From Halichondria panicea (Eukaryota; Porifera; Demospongiae; Suberitida; Halichondriidae), in the NCBI RefSeq assembly GCF_963675165.1, contig NC_087381.1, positions 558,001 through 622,000 of the forward strand: a stretch of 64,000 bases of DNA. The letters are read 5' to 3'. Shown in pieces: positions 1-21,590 of the stretch (its first letter is position 1; the number at the start of each line of letters is the position of its first letter). Made by a program: the position numbers and the translations under genes. The notes under the pieces were generated by a model. The model did no database searches. It was given only the letters and a program-made list of their open reading frames with translations, and was not told where the DNA came from.

Positions 1-389
1 ATTAATTATGTCTTGAGTTAGTTGTGTGTTGTGTTCATTTCTACCTCTTAATTTGTTATATCACATTTTTTGGAAAAAATCAGAGAATAATCGGATTTTT
101 TATGAGAGCAATAGGCACATTTCAAGAATTAAATAATGGGTGAAAAAATCAGGGCCTAATCATTACTAGCATGCAGTTTTGTATCAATGTAGTTCTCATT
201 ATACAGTCGAAAAATTTCTACCAGATCTACACATATATACATATCAAAATCAGAACACCGAAAATGGCCAGAAATTAAGCTATGAAACATCAACTATATA
301 ATTATACATGATACTAATTTGCTATCTGTTCACTATAATTGTCAAGTGTTCACTATTCTTTCAGTCCGGCATTAACTCCGTCTATAATT
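1..389. other. Intergenic, downstream flank of SRCR gene 1
   Basis: No gene is visible here. The stretch is AT-rich and is nearly the same as about 31345-31739, which lies downstream of gene 5. The duplication that made genes 1 and 5 therefore included this 3' flank. It probably holds the 3' untranslated region of gene 1, but I could not pick out a convincing polyadenylation signal. Confidence 0.6.
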
Positions 390-2349
<1,960 letters not shown>

Positions 2350-2984
2350 TGACAATGCTTCAGGTATGATTATGTGAAGGTCCCATGCACACACCTCTTT
2401 AAGTAGTGGTCTTATATTACTGCACATGCGCACTAGATCTATACAATGAAGATGTACTGCATACAGCATATCTTAATCTGTTTATAATTAATCTTATTAT
2501 AATTAATCTTATTATTAATCTGTTTTTTTTTATTTTATCTTATGTTTGTGTCCTTACTTGTATAATTATAGCTGCAATAAACCATATTTATGAGTCAACA
2601 TTGAAAATATAATTAATTATTAATAACACTGATCAAATTTTTGACAAGATTACAAATTCAGTTTCCATCATTCGTATCAGCTTAGGACAATCGATTTTTT
2701 ATATGAGCGATGGCCTGCTGTACGATAATAAATTAAGTGCAAAGATATTTATTTTTCATTCTGTGTCTCTCCGCTGTAGGCCGTAATTTCTACAAACCAA
2801 CTTTGATTTGTGCTACAAACAATGCAAGAAGATAAACTCAAACACAGGGCCAAACATAGTTTATAGCTTGTAACCTATGCTTGCGAGTGTACATCACAGT
2901 TTACAATGTTGTTGAATTTTAGTTCATCTACAATAGTTTCCTTCATAGTTTACAAAGAAAGTTGATAGTGTACACCGTTGTATA
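2350..2984. other. Upstream flank of SRCR gene 1
   Basis: No gene is visible. The sequence matches about 34107-34580 upstream of gene 5, so the two genes share their putative promoter region. I see no clear TATA box close to the start codon here, unlike genes 4, 6 and 8. Confidence 0.5.
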
Positions 2985-3782
2985 CTATGGGGTGCCGTTT
3001 GTGTCAAAATATTGATGACAAAAACACAAGGTTTTGGTGGTATTTACTAAACATTTGAGGGTATTTGGTAAACAACTGAGGGTATTTAGCAAAGGACTGA
3101 GGGTATTTAGCAACTGAGGGTATTTAGTAAATGTCTGTGGGTATTTACTAAACAACTGAGGGGATTTAGCAAACAACTGAGGGCATTTAGCAAACGACTG
3201 AGAGTACTTTAGTAAATGGCTGAGAGGATTTAGTAAATGACTGAGGATATTCTCTTCAGCGAGTCAAGGTCAACACTAGGCGTTTGTCTACTCCTCTTAA
3301 CAGAGTGTGAATTCATCTGGGCACAGCAGAGAATTCTAGAAGAAGTCGTGCACACTGTGCATGCGCACAACCTTGTGCCCTGCACACCTCCCTAATACCA
3401 GGAGCAGATTACAGATTAGTCAGTTGTTTAGTAAATACCCTTAGTCCTTTGCTAAATACCCTCAGTTGTTTACTAAATACCCTCAGTCCTTTGCTAAATA
3501 CCCTCAGACATTTACTAAATACCCTCAGTTGTTTACTAAATACCCTCAAATGTTTAGTAAATACCCTCAGTCCTTTGCTAAATACCCTCAGTTGTTTAGT
3601 AAATACTCTCAGTCCTTTGCTAAAAACCCTCAGTGCTAAATACCCTCAGTTGTTTAGTAAATACCCTCAGTCCTTTGCTAAATACCCTCAGTTGTTTGCT
3701 AAATACCCTCAAATGTTTAGTAAATACCACCAAAACCTTGTGTTTTTGTCATCAATATTTTGACACAAACGGCACCCCATAG
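2985..3782. mobile_element. Foldback-type DNA transposon with subrepeat arms
   Basis: A 798-bp inverted-repeat element flanked by TA on both sides (2983-2984 and 3783-3784), consistent with a TA target duplication. The ends are exact inverted copies starting CTATGGGGTGCCGTTTGTGT. Both arms continue as arrays of a roughly 20-24 bp unit built on TATTTAGTAAA..CTGAGGG (left arm to about 3260, right arm from about 3420). The centre of about 150 bp is not repeated. There is no transposase, so it is non-autonomous. Open frames rich in LNTLS inside the right arm are products of the repeat, not genes. Confidence 0.85.
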
Positions 3783-3784
3783 TA

Positions 3785-4257
3785 AGGTAGCACATGCAGA
3801 ATGATTGTACAAGCACTTGGCTGAGCTATATATACTAACAACCAGTCAAGCACGCAGTATAGAGCTTGTTAGTAGCAAAATGCAGTGGTTAACATTAATT
3901 TTGTCATATGCAGTTGAGTACATGAATGGGTTTTGTGTTTCTAGCATCACACCATCACAGGAAGCAAGTGGTGAAACATGACTGAGAGCCTTCATGGTAG
4001 AATCAAGGGCTACACAAACATATCCACTATAGTGAGCCAATTGATTATTTTTATGTTACTGTCACAATAATAATTCAGTATAACCAAATATAAATCTGAT
4101 CACAGAATGATAATAACGTAATTGGAATTCAAAGGGAGAGGACAATTAAACTATGAGACAGCAACTACAGCAGATACTAAATTAATATTTGCTATCACTA
4201 CATCACTATCAGTTTAAGGTTTCAATATTCTACTTGCGCGGTGGGTAGTCCCCATAC
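3785..4257. other. Intergenic without recognisable gene
   Basis: AT-rich sequence between the foldback element and the tail exon of gene 2. I see no coding exon or repeat family member in it. Confidence 0.5.
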
Positions 4258-7116
4258 TTAGTTCGGATATGCTGGAGGGGCTTCTCCGCCATACAAATAC
4301 GGTGCTGAGGGTGGTTGTCCAGTGGGGTATTGAGCAGGGGGTTGCTGAGTGTACGCGTCTGGGGGTTATTCTCCAGGAGGATAAGGGGCCAGGGGTTGCT
4401 GAGGGTAGGATGTGTGGTACTGGGGGTCAGCATATTGTCCAGTCGGGTAGGCAGCTGCTGGTTGCATATTTTGAGAGGGGGTCTGTGGCGAGGAAGGTGG
4501 ATTCCTGATGGGATAGGCTGTATCTTGTGTGTTTGTTGTATTGACGACTACAGATGTCGATGTAGCATTATTGATTAGGGGAGTACTGCGTGGGTGGCGT
4601 CCCAGACGACGTCGTCTCCTTGCAAAAACAGAAAACAAGCGACACCCACAACTATGATGATGATGACAGGAACAGTCACTCCAATACCAATCCCAGAGAA
4701 GCTGATTGATGAAGAAGTCGGTAAAGTGGATGCTGCATGCATGAAGATATATGTCAGCGTTGATAAGCATGCATGTATATGTATCTGCTTTGTATTTTAG
4801 ATAGCTAAAAATGTATAACATGCAGTTGTTATGATAAATATTTTGAATTCCAAGCTAAAAACAGTCTCAGCCATGCATACTATATAATTGACACACTACA
4901 CACTATTGACTCTTATGTGTAGTACTGTAACAGATTAAGGCCACATCTGAATTAACGTAGCAAGTTTTGACGATATAAACACACTCGGCCAATCTGCTCT
5001 CAGTTCCTGAGCAAATAAATTCGTACGGCCATGTCGGAGTGAATGATGAAGCTGGGGAGAAACTAAGAAGGAGATCATTAACAATTATAATTATAGTTCA
5101 ACGTGTGCAATACTTTCTTCAGGGGAGATGATTCGATGGCAAGTTATTTTACATAAGCTATAGTTAACAACATTATTTTCTGATGATCTTACACACTCAC
5201 CCTAGCCTTTCAACTGTTCCGTACCGAGCGTAGGTTGAGAACCCTAGTTGACGACAAGCCACTCTTGCCGCATCATTTGAGCGAAAGTTTCCTGACACAA
5301 TGTCCACCAATCTCCATTGTAATTGACCTCCAGTCTCCCAGAGGAGCCTCCTGTTCGGCCTGAGTTGTCCACCAGCCTCAAGTCTTGTCCTGTATATATA
5401 ATTATATAGATATATATATATACGAACAAAGCATGCAATATGAGCAAGTATAGGGTTCATCGTTACATGTGATAGTTTTATTACCCGTGATATCTTACAG
5501 TATGAAAGTCGCTATAATACTGAAGATTGGGAAGTACGAGAAACAACAATTAAGTGGGAGAGAGCGATACATAACATCAGTTTTATTAAGTTAATTGTTC
5601 TGTATATAGCATGCAGATACGAACAATTTGAAGAATGCAACCAACCTGCACTATAGTCATAACGAGTGCTGCAAGCTGCGCTATGTTAATGTCTCTCACC
5701 ATGGTTTACTTTCGCTAGAGGTAATTATATAGTTTGTTAATGTTACGTTATTATTGTTGAACTGAATTCCACACAGTCATTATAATATGAGAGAGGCTTA
5801 ACAGAAGTCTATCTCATGCATGGCTTGATTAATTCAAGGATTTATAGAAGCATGTAGATCTACAATGTAGAGAAGTTATGTACATGCAGTATTTTGCTGT
5901 CAATTAGCTGGGGGAAGCACCCAAAACATGGAGACAAAAAGTGGGAGAGACTGTCATAACATTATTCATTGCACATGTACAGACATGCAGGCCAATTATG
6001 ATGCAGAGTCACCTGTGTACGAATTGCAAGGAATGTAACTGACAAAGAAATACAAATTGACAAGTTTTGTCTCTCAGTATAATTATACATACAATAATTA
6101 TCGAGAAACAACGTTTTGCATTTTTCGCAGATTGACCTATTAGTTCTCTTTACTGTGTAGGGGTGTGGTCATTTTAACCTATCCTCGAATATAAAACCCA
6201 CAAAAAATCAGAGGGAGTTTCGTTCCTCAAAAATAATGCGCTATAATTATAGCCGGTATAATAATTTATACGTACCAACAAAAGTTGTGTTCCCATGACG
6301 TATACGTTGCAACCGATTGACGATACGCCTCTCCACTACTTACATATATATATTTCATATTGGTGCTTCCGACTCTCTGGAGTTAATTCTAGCAACTCTC
6401 ATTATAATTATTGCAAATGTTGTATATACGGACTTAGGCTACTATATAGCTACTCCTCCCAGCCCTCTCTCTTTTTATGCAGTAGCTATATGGATAGATG
6501 GGCGTGACCCGCCTCCCAAAATAGGGAGGACTGATTTTAAGCCTATATAATTATGTGGATTTGTACTGTACTATATCTTAATATTGGCCACGCCTCTAAT
6601 CGCAGAGCTCGATTTGCTGCAAGAAGGGGCGGGGCTGGAGCAATCTACAAAGCATTACGTAATGATTCGGCAATCTGATTGATCCAGGCTGTTCTACTGC
6701 ACATGAGTAAAAATCCACATACTGGAGGCTTGAAAGCCATCCTCCCTTCCTTTAGGAGGTGGGCCACGCCAATCTAGTAAGTTTAGTGGTGCTTCAACTT
6801 AGAAATATGAATTGGTGGAAGTTCAAAAGAGAAGACACGCAGTACAAGAATAGGTTTCTTTTATGTTGTTGAGTTTATGAAATGACAAAGCTACCTCACA
6901 GTAGTCCAGTTTAAAGCTGACAAGTGTATGACAATATGCATGGCTAAAAATTAAATGCTCTGCCAAATGAATTAGTGCAAAATGGCGTTGAGGCTTTGTT
7001 ATGAAGCTAGTGAATGTAGCTACCTTCTTAATAATGCCAAAAGAGCTGAACTCACCTCCAACAGCCCAAACCAGGCTCAGGACAGTGACTGACTTCCACA
7101 GTAAGCAACTCATCAT
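4258..7116 (-). pseudogene. SRCR gene 2: degenerate one-domain SRCR receptor
   Basis: The ancestral layout is signal exon 7056-7116, SRCR N-half 5201-5389, SRCR C-half about 4917-5062, TM and tail 4258-4732. Lesions: the N-half is one base short (189 nt against the expected 1 modulo 3), shifting frame just after WTLCQE; the C-half is open but strongly diverged, with the usual GVEDC stretch replaced; its donor reads AT where the paralogues have GT; the tail exon has a frameshift near 4625 between the TM segment and the arginine-rich stretch, and an in-frame stop after PYPPGE where gene 3 has a glutamine codon. The tail beyond the stop still reads like gene 3 ([17 protein letters not shown]), so the decay looks recent. 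The first intron of about 1.7 kb holds no other gene that I can recognise. Confidence 0.8.
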
Positions 7117-7142
7117 TGGTAATGTTTACAAAGCTACAGTAC

Positions 7143-8485
7143 CTGTGTCATAAAATTTTAGGCCCCCCATGAGATTGGGCCCCCCCCCCCGGGCCTAGAA
7201 TTTTAACATTTTAGGTCCCCCAATAACAGCGCAACAGCGGTAACATTATGTGACAGTGCATTCTCAAAATACACCAATACAGTCTTCTATGGTCTTCACA
7301 GTCTATGCAGTGCCAGTTACTGAATGCAGCTCTTCTCACACACACACATTTCATCATTTCATGCATGTACAGTAGTACCACTGGTCTCACAGCCATCACA
7401 CTGCACCATGTCATTCTATGAATCAGGCCTCATGCAGCACGAAGCACATAGGTGCCAACTGTCCCGAATTGGTCAGGACTGTCCAAGATTACCCTTGTCC
7501 CGAAAGGAAACTGCTATTCACCTCAGATATCCCGGATTTTAAGGTTGCTGCTTCTGAGCTGGGTTACTAAGCTCTAAAAGGCTTATCAAGCCTGAAACTA
7601 CTGCATGCTAGAATCTTCAAGCAATGAACAAAAACAGCTTTACACAAGAAACTTAGCAAGGGCATATGAGAGAAGCGCCCTTGTACTACTATGATACAGT
7701 CTAATAAGTGGGCGGGGCTCATTTACTTGCACTCTTATTACATGACTGTGATTCCACCATAGATACAGCAGTTTCTCTCTTGACTTCTATATCTATGATT
7801 CCACATTACTTGAGAGCTGAGCCAGTGATGCTATTGGAGCATCTCCACAACAATTTACATCTTCTATGACTGTAGGAAAACATGGAGGAAGATATGAATT
7901 GTTGTCTTTGCACTGAAAATTGTGTGCTTTATACTTTATAATTATTGTGAATTCACAAAATTTTGCCTCCTTTGGTGGCCAGCCGCTTGGGGATAACGCC
8001 GCCATGTTTTGTCCTGAAATTTGGCTGAGAAAGTAAGCACAAAGTTTTCAAAATATGGCGATAGCTTATGCACAACATCGATTGTCTTACCAACATTGCA
8101 GAGCTGCATCAAAGCATTTAACTCTTATAGGTATAAGCATGAGTAACTTAAAAGGTTAAATCTTCCTTCACTTTGAATTCCATGATAGAATAATAATGCA
8201 AACATTTTTGCTACTTTGATACAGAGTCTTTGCATGCATGCAGTCTCTTTGATGCTAATAGAGCTAACCTTACAATATAATTCTTTGACTTCCTTCTATC
8301 ATAGATAAAGATTTCTGTTCGCAGAAAAGAGGGGGGGGGCCTAATCTCACAGTGGGAGGCCTAGAATTTTAACAGATTGGACCCCTGGGGGGCCTAAACT
8401 GTTAACATTTTAGGCCCGGGGGGGCCCAAAATGTTAAAATTCTAGGCTCGGGGGAGGCCTAAACATGGGGGGCCCAAATTATTGT
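7143..8485. repeat. Interspersed repeat, copy 1 (family GTGTCATAAAATTTTAGGCC)
   Basis: This segment and 16196-17265 are two copies of one element. The left end reads GTGTCATAAAATTTTAGGCC followed by C/G-rich TAGGCCCCCC blocks; the right end has the inverted blocks but is eroded here. The internal sequence is shared, including GAATTGGTCAGGACTGTCC and CAACATTGCAGAGCTGCATC. Copy 1 is about 270 bp longer than copy 2. No transposase frame is visible, so it is probably a non-autonomous DNA element. Confidence 0.75.
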
Positions 8486-8821
8486 GAAAAGTTCTTGCTA
8501 TAAAATAACTATATACATCACATCAAAGAGCACTATCAGGAAGCAATTGGTGAAACAAGACTGCACGAGAACTGAGCCTGTCATATACATAGCTCCACTA
8601 TATACCCCTAGGGAGCCAGCATTTAAAGTTATTGTCAATAAATAGTAGAATGATAATAATTATGCGCATAAATGTCAATTATCTTATAAAAAACATTGAA
8701 AGGGAGCGGACAATTAAACTAAGAGACATCAGCAGATACTGCATGGATCACTATACAGTCACAATTAGTATAAAGTTTCGATTCTACTTGCATGCACGGT
8801 GGGTATGTATAGTCCCCATAC
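8486..8821. other. Intergenic downstream of SRCR gene 3
   Basis: No gene or repeat recognised. It contains the presumed 3' untranslated region of gene 3, and resembles the 3' flank of gene 2 around 4130-4257 (shared run near AGTCCCCATACTTAGTTCGG). Confidence 0.45.
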
Positions 8822-16059
<7,238 letters not shown>

Positions 16060-16124
16060 TGCCATTGTCTTGTAATTCTGATTCAGTACAGTGTTATTTA
16101 ATTAATGCGGCCGTATGGCGGGTT

Positions 16125-16191
16125 AGTTGGGCGTGGCCCCACCCTGGACGCGAACCTTACGTTCGCGTCCAGGGTGGGGCCACGCCCAACT
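16125..16191. repeat. Perfect 31-bp inverted repeat with 5-bp loop
   Basis: The left arm 16125-16155 and right arm 16161-16191 are exact complements, separated by CTTAC. The arms are GC-rich (GTTGGGCGTGGCCCCACCCT and on). It lies between the signal exon of gene 3 and the left end of the interspersed repeat at 16196. It may be part of a composite insertion or a free-standing cruciform-forming element. No function is assigned. Confidence 0.85.
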
Positions 16192-16195
16192 ATGG

Positions 16196-17265
16196 CCGGT
16201 GTCATAAAATTTTAGGCCCCCCATGAGATTGGGCTCCCCCGGGCCTAGAATTTTAACATTTTAGGCCCCCTCTTAAAATTTTAGGCCCCCCATTAACAGC
16301 GCAACAGCGGTAACATTATGTGACAGTGCATTCTCAAAATACACCACCTTCTATGGTCTTCACAGTCTATGCAGTGCCAGTTACTGAATGCAGCTCTCCT
16401 CACACACACACATTTCATGCATGTACAGTAGTATACCACTGGTCTCACAGCCATCACACTGCACCATGTCGAATCAGGCCTCATGCAGCACGAAGCACAT
16501 AGGTGCCAACTGTCCCGAATTGGTCAGGACTGTCCAAGATTACCCTTGTCCCGAAAGGAAACTGCTATTGTGATTCCACCATGATACAACAGTTTCTCTC
16601 TTGACTTCTATCTGTGATTCCACATTACTTGAGAGCTGAGCCAGTGATGCTATTGGAGCATCCCCACAACAATTTACATCTTCTATGTATAGGAAAACAT
16701 GGAGGAAGATATGAATTGTTGTCTTTGCACTGAAATTGTGTGTTTTATACTTTTTGTCCTGAAATTTGGCTGAGAAAGTAAGCACGAAGTTGCAAATTAT
16801 TATGTCGATAGCTATGCAACAACATCGATTGTCTTACAGGCAGATCCAACATTGCAGAGCTGCATCAAAGCATTTAACTCTTATAGGTAAAGCATGAGTA
16901 ACTTGAAAGGTAAATCTTCCTTCACTTTGAATTCCATGATAGAATAATAATGCAAACATTTTTGCTACTTTGATACAGAGTCTTTGCATGCATGCAGTCT
17001 CTTTGATGCTTTGTCAACTAATAGAGCTCACCTTACCATATTATTATATCTCTTTGACTTCGTTCTATCGTGCAGAAAAGGATAGCAGAAGAGGGGGGCC
17101 TAGAATGTTAACAGTTTGGACCCCTGGGGGGCCTAAACTGTTAACATTCTAGGCCCGGGAGGGGGTCCAAACTGTTAACATTCTAGGCCCGGGGGGTCCA
17201 AAATTTTAAAATTCTAGGCCTGGGGGGGGCCTAAACATGGGGGGCCCAAAATTTTATGACACCGG
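16196..17265. repeat. Interspersed repeat, copy 2 (CCGGTGTCATAAAATTTT ends)
   Basis: A 1,070-bp copy with inverted ends CCGGTGTCATAAAATTTT on both sides, better preserved than copy 1 at 7143-8485. Inside the ends are repeated TAGGCCCCCC and AATTTTAAAATTCTAGGCC blocks. The centre matches copy 1 with several small deletions. No target duplication was clear. Non-coding. Confidence 0.8.
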
Positions 17266-19092
17266 GTACGGGTAGCTTAGCTGTATGATTGTGTAGTTCA
17301 AGACAGTCCCCGCGAGCAAATTGAACCCCGCTGCGCCACTCCTATTGCCACGCCCATTATTTAATTTCACTTCTGGTATTTCTCTTTTAGTGGCCTAACA
17401 TGCACTAGCACTCAGAAGTGGAATTAATTTTTTCTGGTGCTGTAATTACACCAATTACGGTAATAAGACTGTACTGAGACAACCACCAAGCGGTGCTGCA
17501 AGTCAGATCAGAGAACCAGCGTGGCCAGCTCTGGTGGCAGTAGCTACCTGCTATATGATAATGATGACTAAGCTATTCTTGATCTATACTAGCATGTTGA
17601 AAGAGTTAGACACAAGAAAAGGTAATAGTCTGATAGAATCTGAACACACAATCTAGACTAGTAGATCGTCTAGCTAAGCCTAAGGTATATAGCTAGCTAT
17701 AGTGCTTGCAAACTTCCAGTTCCAAGTCCATGTCCAGCTAGCTTGCTGCAGGCAAAGTTTTATTAGTCTAGCTCAGCATGCCCACGCTCATTTTCACCCT
17801 TCTAGCACCCTTCTACCCTCACGCGACTTACCGATATCGCAATACAGGCTCTCCTCGTATTTTATCTCATTGAACGATTAAGACAGTATTTTATCTCATT
17901 GAACGATTGTGATAAAGACAGAGGTGGTACAGCTCTGGGGACTGTACGGCTTTAGTGCACATGCACACTAGGCTAGTGCACATGTGCACTAAAATACCGT
18001 ATGCAATTAATTTAACAGTCACAGTAGCTAGCTTTCCTTTGGTTGAGTAGACAGAGCTGTAGCCTCAACCCATCTTTGTACAGCTAATGACTGCTATGGC
18101 TGTATTATTATAATATTAGTGCATATAATTATTACTGTCTGTTCGCACCAGCATCTCAGTAGCCATGGATTTCCAAGAGATGATTCAAACGTGTCACTCC
18201 ATTAAGACTAGCTACTCGAGGCCATTCCAAGCCATTCCAAGGACTCCCCAACACCATCAATTCTTCTTGAGTAGGGATGATCGTTAAGTGTTATTTCTGT
18301 CCGGGGGGTCCCTGTACAGCCACTCTCTACCCTATCATGGCGATGGTGAGGGGGAGTAATGTGTATCCTCTACACACTATTCACACTCTTCACACACACT
18401 ACACAAACACTACACACACTGGGGCACTATGTCGACTTGGCACAGTAATTTCATTTTTGGTATAAATCCAGTATACGAGGCTAACTGTATCCTCCACACC
18501 ACACACACACACACACACACACACTGGGGCACTCCCTATGTCATTGTACTCTATATACTTAGGACAGTACTTTTATATTTTATTTCCAGTTTCCGAAACT
18601 ATAACCGTACCCCCCCGCCCACACCACACACACTGTCACAGATGTTGAGCGAGTCTCTGCAGGTTCTGACAAGATGGCCATAGACCGGTCACCCTCTTGT
18701 TGCCATGACTGCAGCGGCTCTGCCTGATACATGTTACTGTATAATAATTATTATGTATTCTATACATAGGTACGTGCAAGTGTGTAATATCAACCTTTTT
18801 GGTAGCTACTTTCGAGAGACCGTAATTGATTAATTATATGAGGATGGTAATACTGTTCTGACAAACACCCCCTCCTCAGTACAGGAAGTGGGTGTGGTTG
18901 AATTTCCCGAATTGCCTTTTGACCCCTCAGCTCCTCGGCTGTGTGTGTCGGGGGGAGGTGTGGGTGATGGACAGCGCTACCGGGGTCAAGCATCAGATGA
19001 CCTCTGTTACTACAGGTGAACAATTAAATATCTACAATGTTTTGCGAGCATCAAACATAATTATGCAAACTTTGCAAGTTCTAAAATAGCTA
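17266..19092. other. Intergenic with CA-rich simple repeats, no gene recognised
   Basis: No convincing exon. It contains CA-rich simple sequence at about 18370-18420 and a (CA)n tract at about 18495-18525; the short run CACTGGGGCACT occurs after each. A possible plus-strand coding remnant near 18940-19014 ends at a CAG|GTGAAC donor and reads GDGQRYRGQASDD. It weakly resembles the candidate exon at 23903-23997, but I cannot assign it to a family. Confidence 0.4.
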
Positions 19093-19298
19093 CCGTATAG
19101 CGTGTAATTTTCGTGGGGCAAAATATTTGTGGTTTTTGTGGTTGGAGGTCTGACCACGAATATTTTACCCACGAATGAAGCGACCTTGCCTACCTTTACC
19201 TGCAGTGCAAGCAGCAACCACGAAAATATTACCCACGAAATGTCTCAATATTGCTGAACCACGAATATTTTGTCCCCCGAAAATTACCCGCTATACGG
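19093..19298. mobile_element. MITE, CCGTATAGCG family
   Basis: A 206-bp element, TA-flanked (19091-19092 and 19299-19300), with ends CCGTATAGCGTGTAATTTTC and the complement of CCGTATAGCGGGTAATTTTC. The interior matches the copies at 10188 and 24021 in inverted or direct orientation. Non-coding. Confidence 0.8.
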
Positions 19299-19484
19299 TA
19301 ATACCTATACAGATACTTGTATGACATCACGATCCTTACCAGATCGCAAAAGTTAGAATGCATTAAATGGTCAAAATTGCAGCTCATTCATAAAGATTTT
19401 TCGATATGCAATAATACGGTAATATCATAGGGTATTCAGTAGCTAACAGAGTCATATCAATGTTCAGTGTCTCTAGCTAGTTCA

Positions 19485-20933
19485 TCAGTAGACGTATAGT
19501 TCCATTTGTTCAAGAGCTATATTACTAGCAATTGCACCATTATTAATGCATAGTCTCATTTCAATATCATCAGTTGTGGGGGTTAGTAGTGTTTGGTTAA
19601 ACCATGGTGGGTTGTTCAATGAACAGCATGGGTTGCCATGGAAACACCCCTGACCATCCCAGAATGGATCATCAGGGAAAAGGCGATAGTTAATTACAAA
19701 ACGAGAGCTTGCTCCACTCTCACAGAAATAGTCATTACCAACAAAAGGAGGAGAGCCGTAGGTGTTGCCTGGGTTACAAGGGCAGCGATGGGCTGTATGC
19801 ACAGTATTACCACTAATTCCTTGATACTGGCCAGCTGCAAATGTCCAAATGTGTGTCCTGGGTGTTCCATGAGTGAAGCTTAGTCCATCAATGTACTGTG
19901 CATTAATAAGCCTTAGCTCTCCCACACACTCGACTGTATTGACCCCCACCAACAGGAAAGGTGACTGATGAACAAGAGTATGGATTTGTATGTGTTCGAC
20001 CACATGATCGTTTTGAGTAGCCAGTCAGTGTTAGTCCTTGAGGGCAGTTTTGGCTAGTATTAGTCATATCAATGAATGCCACCTTCCTCCATCCAGGACC
20101 ACCACACCTCTCAGAGGGAACAGATGTTGGCTGTGTAGTCACCGCTCCAGTAGTTGGTGGTTGTGTAGTCATTGCTCCAGTAGTTGGTGGTTGTGTGGTG
20201 GGAATAGGTCCCGGTGGACCTTATTCCCCCGTCATTCCCTTTTGTCCATTATTGCCTCCAAAGCCTCGATCTCCTTTAACCCCCTTGGCACCCGGCCCGC
20301 CACTCTCGCCTTTGTGTCCAGGGAAACCATAATGTCCTTTAAAACCTCGCTCGCCTTTAACCCCCGCCTCACCTCGTGGACCGATCTCGCCCATATCTCC
20401 TTTAAACCCTCGGTGTCCCATTGGGCCGGGATCGCCGATAGGACCCTTTGGACCCACCTTCCCTTTATGACCAGGATAGCCGATGTGTCCTTTGACCCCA
20501 GGCTCTCCGTTCATTCCCTGAGGGCCTTCTTTACCTTGATCACCCAGGCATCCCTTGTCCCCCTTTGGGCCTGGCTTGAGCGAACAGTCGGTTAATTATC
20601 AGCGTCATTTCTAGCACAGTCCATTATAGTGTAGAGTTTCTTTTCAATTAGTTCTGCCAGAGCATCAGCAAGTAGGTCAGTAGCACTTTGAGAGGAGCCG
20701 GATTGTCGAGTTAGTCGCTTTAGTGTGTCCATCACTGTGGCTTCATCACTCGAGTGGGGGTTTGGATTTGCTTCAACAATATCTTGTTTTTTATTGATTT
20801 GGTTCTGTAGGTTTGCATTCTCATACTTTAGACCCACAGTTTGGGTATGTAGATTCCACACAGCAAAGGATAGACCTCCGTATAGTGTGATTGTCAGTAG
20901 CGCAAATACAGTGAACTTTACGTTTGAGCCCAT
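19485..20933 (-). pseudogene. Collagen-like type II membrane protein, copy 1, disrupted
   Basis: Intronless relative of the gene at 22340-23735. From the start near 20933 (MGSNVKFTVFALL) it encodes a short cytoplasmic end, a TM helix, a Leu/Asn heptad region, a Gly-X-Y collagen stretch (about 20221-20570) and a cysteine-rich C-terminal module (CGGPGWRKVAFIDMT, YVDGLSFTHGTPRTHIWTFA, VGNDYFCESG, DPFWDGQGC, TTDDIEMRLC). It is broken three times: a one-base deletion near 20597 gives a stop right after NDADN; an in-frame TAA after GMTGE (about 20220) ends the collagen part, where copy 2 has a lysine and glutamine; and a deletion of about 70 bp after CGRAKAY (about 19905) removes part of the C-terminal module. 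Unlike copy 2 it has a linker of about 35 residues with repeated TTQPPTTGA before the C-terminal module. Confidence 0.85.
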
Positions 20934-21382
20934 CTTTGTGCTGTACATGTGTAGCTCAGTTCAAAGTTGATGCTCTACTAAAGTACGTACACAGTTTTTA
21001 AAGTAACCTCTTATTCAATTATTCCCAAACGTTACAAGGTTTCTAAGTGATGTTGTTCATTTGGTATCTGACCATCGCATCTTATCTTTACCTCAAATAC
21101 TAAATCTATTCTATTTTTTAGACGAGCTGGTGTCAGAGGTCATCAGGAGCACCCTCCTTTATTATACATGAGCTCTACACCAGCCACTGGTGGCAACCTA
21201 CTTAAGATGAAAGAAGCTGAGTACAATCAAATTGTATTTTCAGTACATATACATCTTAAACTTGCTGAAATAATTATTTTAATCTGTTCTGATTGTCCAA
21301 TTGCGAAATTAACTGTAGCTTTTAGCTGTGAAGTAGGAGCCAGGACGGCCAGGGTGGCCCCTCCCCCAATCCTGACTATATA
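20934..21382. other. 5' flank of collagen-like copy 1
   Basis: This region shares the segment GTTACAAGGTTTCTAAGTGA to about 21170 with the 5' flank of copy 2 (about 23820-23945) and with about 21990-22130, so the flank occurs three times. No independent gene is supported. Confidence 0.5.
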
Positions 21383-21590
21383 CCGTACGGGTAGAAAATT
21401 TTGAGGGTGTAAATTTTCGTGCAATTCAATATTCTGTCTTATTTGGAAAATTTCGCGGGTAGTAAATTTCGTGGAGTTAGGGTGTGTCACTATCTCGCAT
21501 GCGTAAACAAAGCCTTTCGCGGGTTTTAATTTTCGTGTTCTGCAGCCACCCACGAAAAACGCGAAATTAAAAACACCTCTACCCGTACGG
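21383..21590. mobile_element. MITE with CCGTACGGGTAGA ends
   Basis: A 208-bp element flanked by TA. The ends are CCGTACGGGTAGA and its near-complement at 21578-21590. It holds repeated TTTCGCGGGT and AATTTTCGTG segments. It is a relative of, but distinct from, the CCGTATAGCGGG family. Non-coding. Confidence 0.7.

Noticed and set aside
3449-3763. Plus-strand 104-codon frame rich in LNTLS repeats
   Set aside because: It is the translation of the subrepeats in the right arm of the foldback element; the left arm gives the same on the other strand.
2985-3782. CRISPR-like appearance of regularly spaced repeats
   Set aside because: Units are adjacent without unique spacers, form two inverted arms with TA duplications, and the sequence is clearly from an animal.
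20038-20595. Plus-strand frame of 185 codons opposite the collagen region
   Set aside because: Complement of Gly-X-Y codons, no family signal; the minus strand encodes the collagen-like protein.
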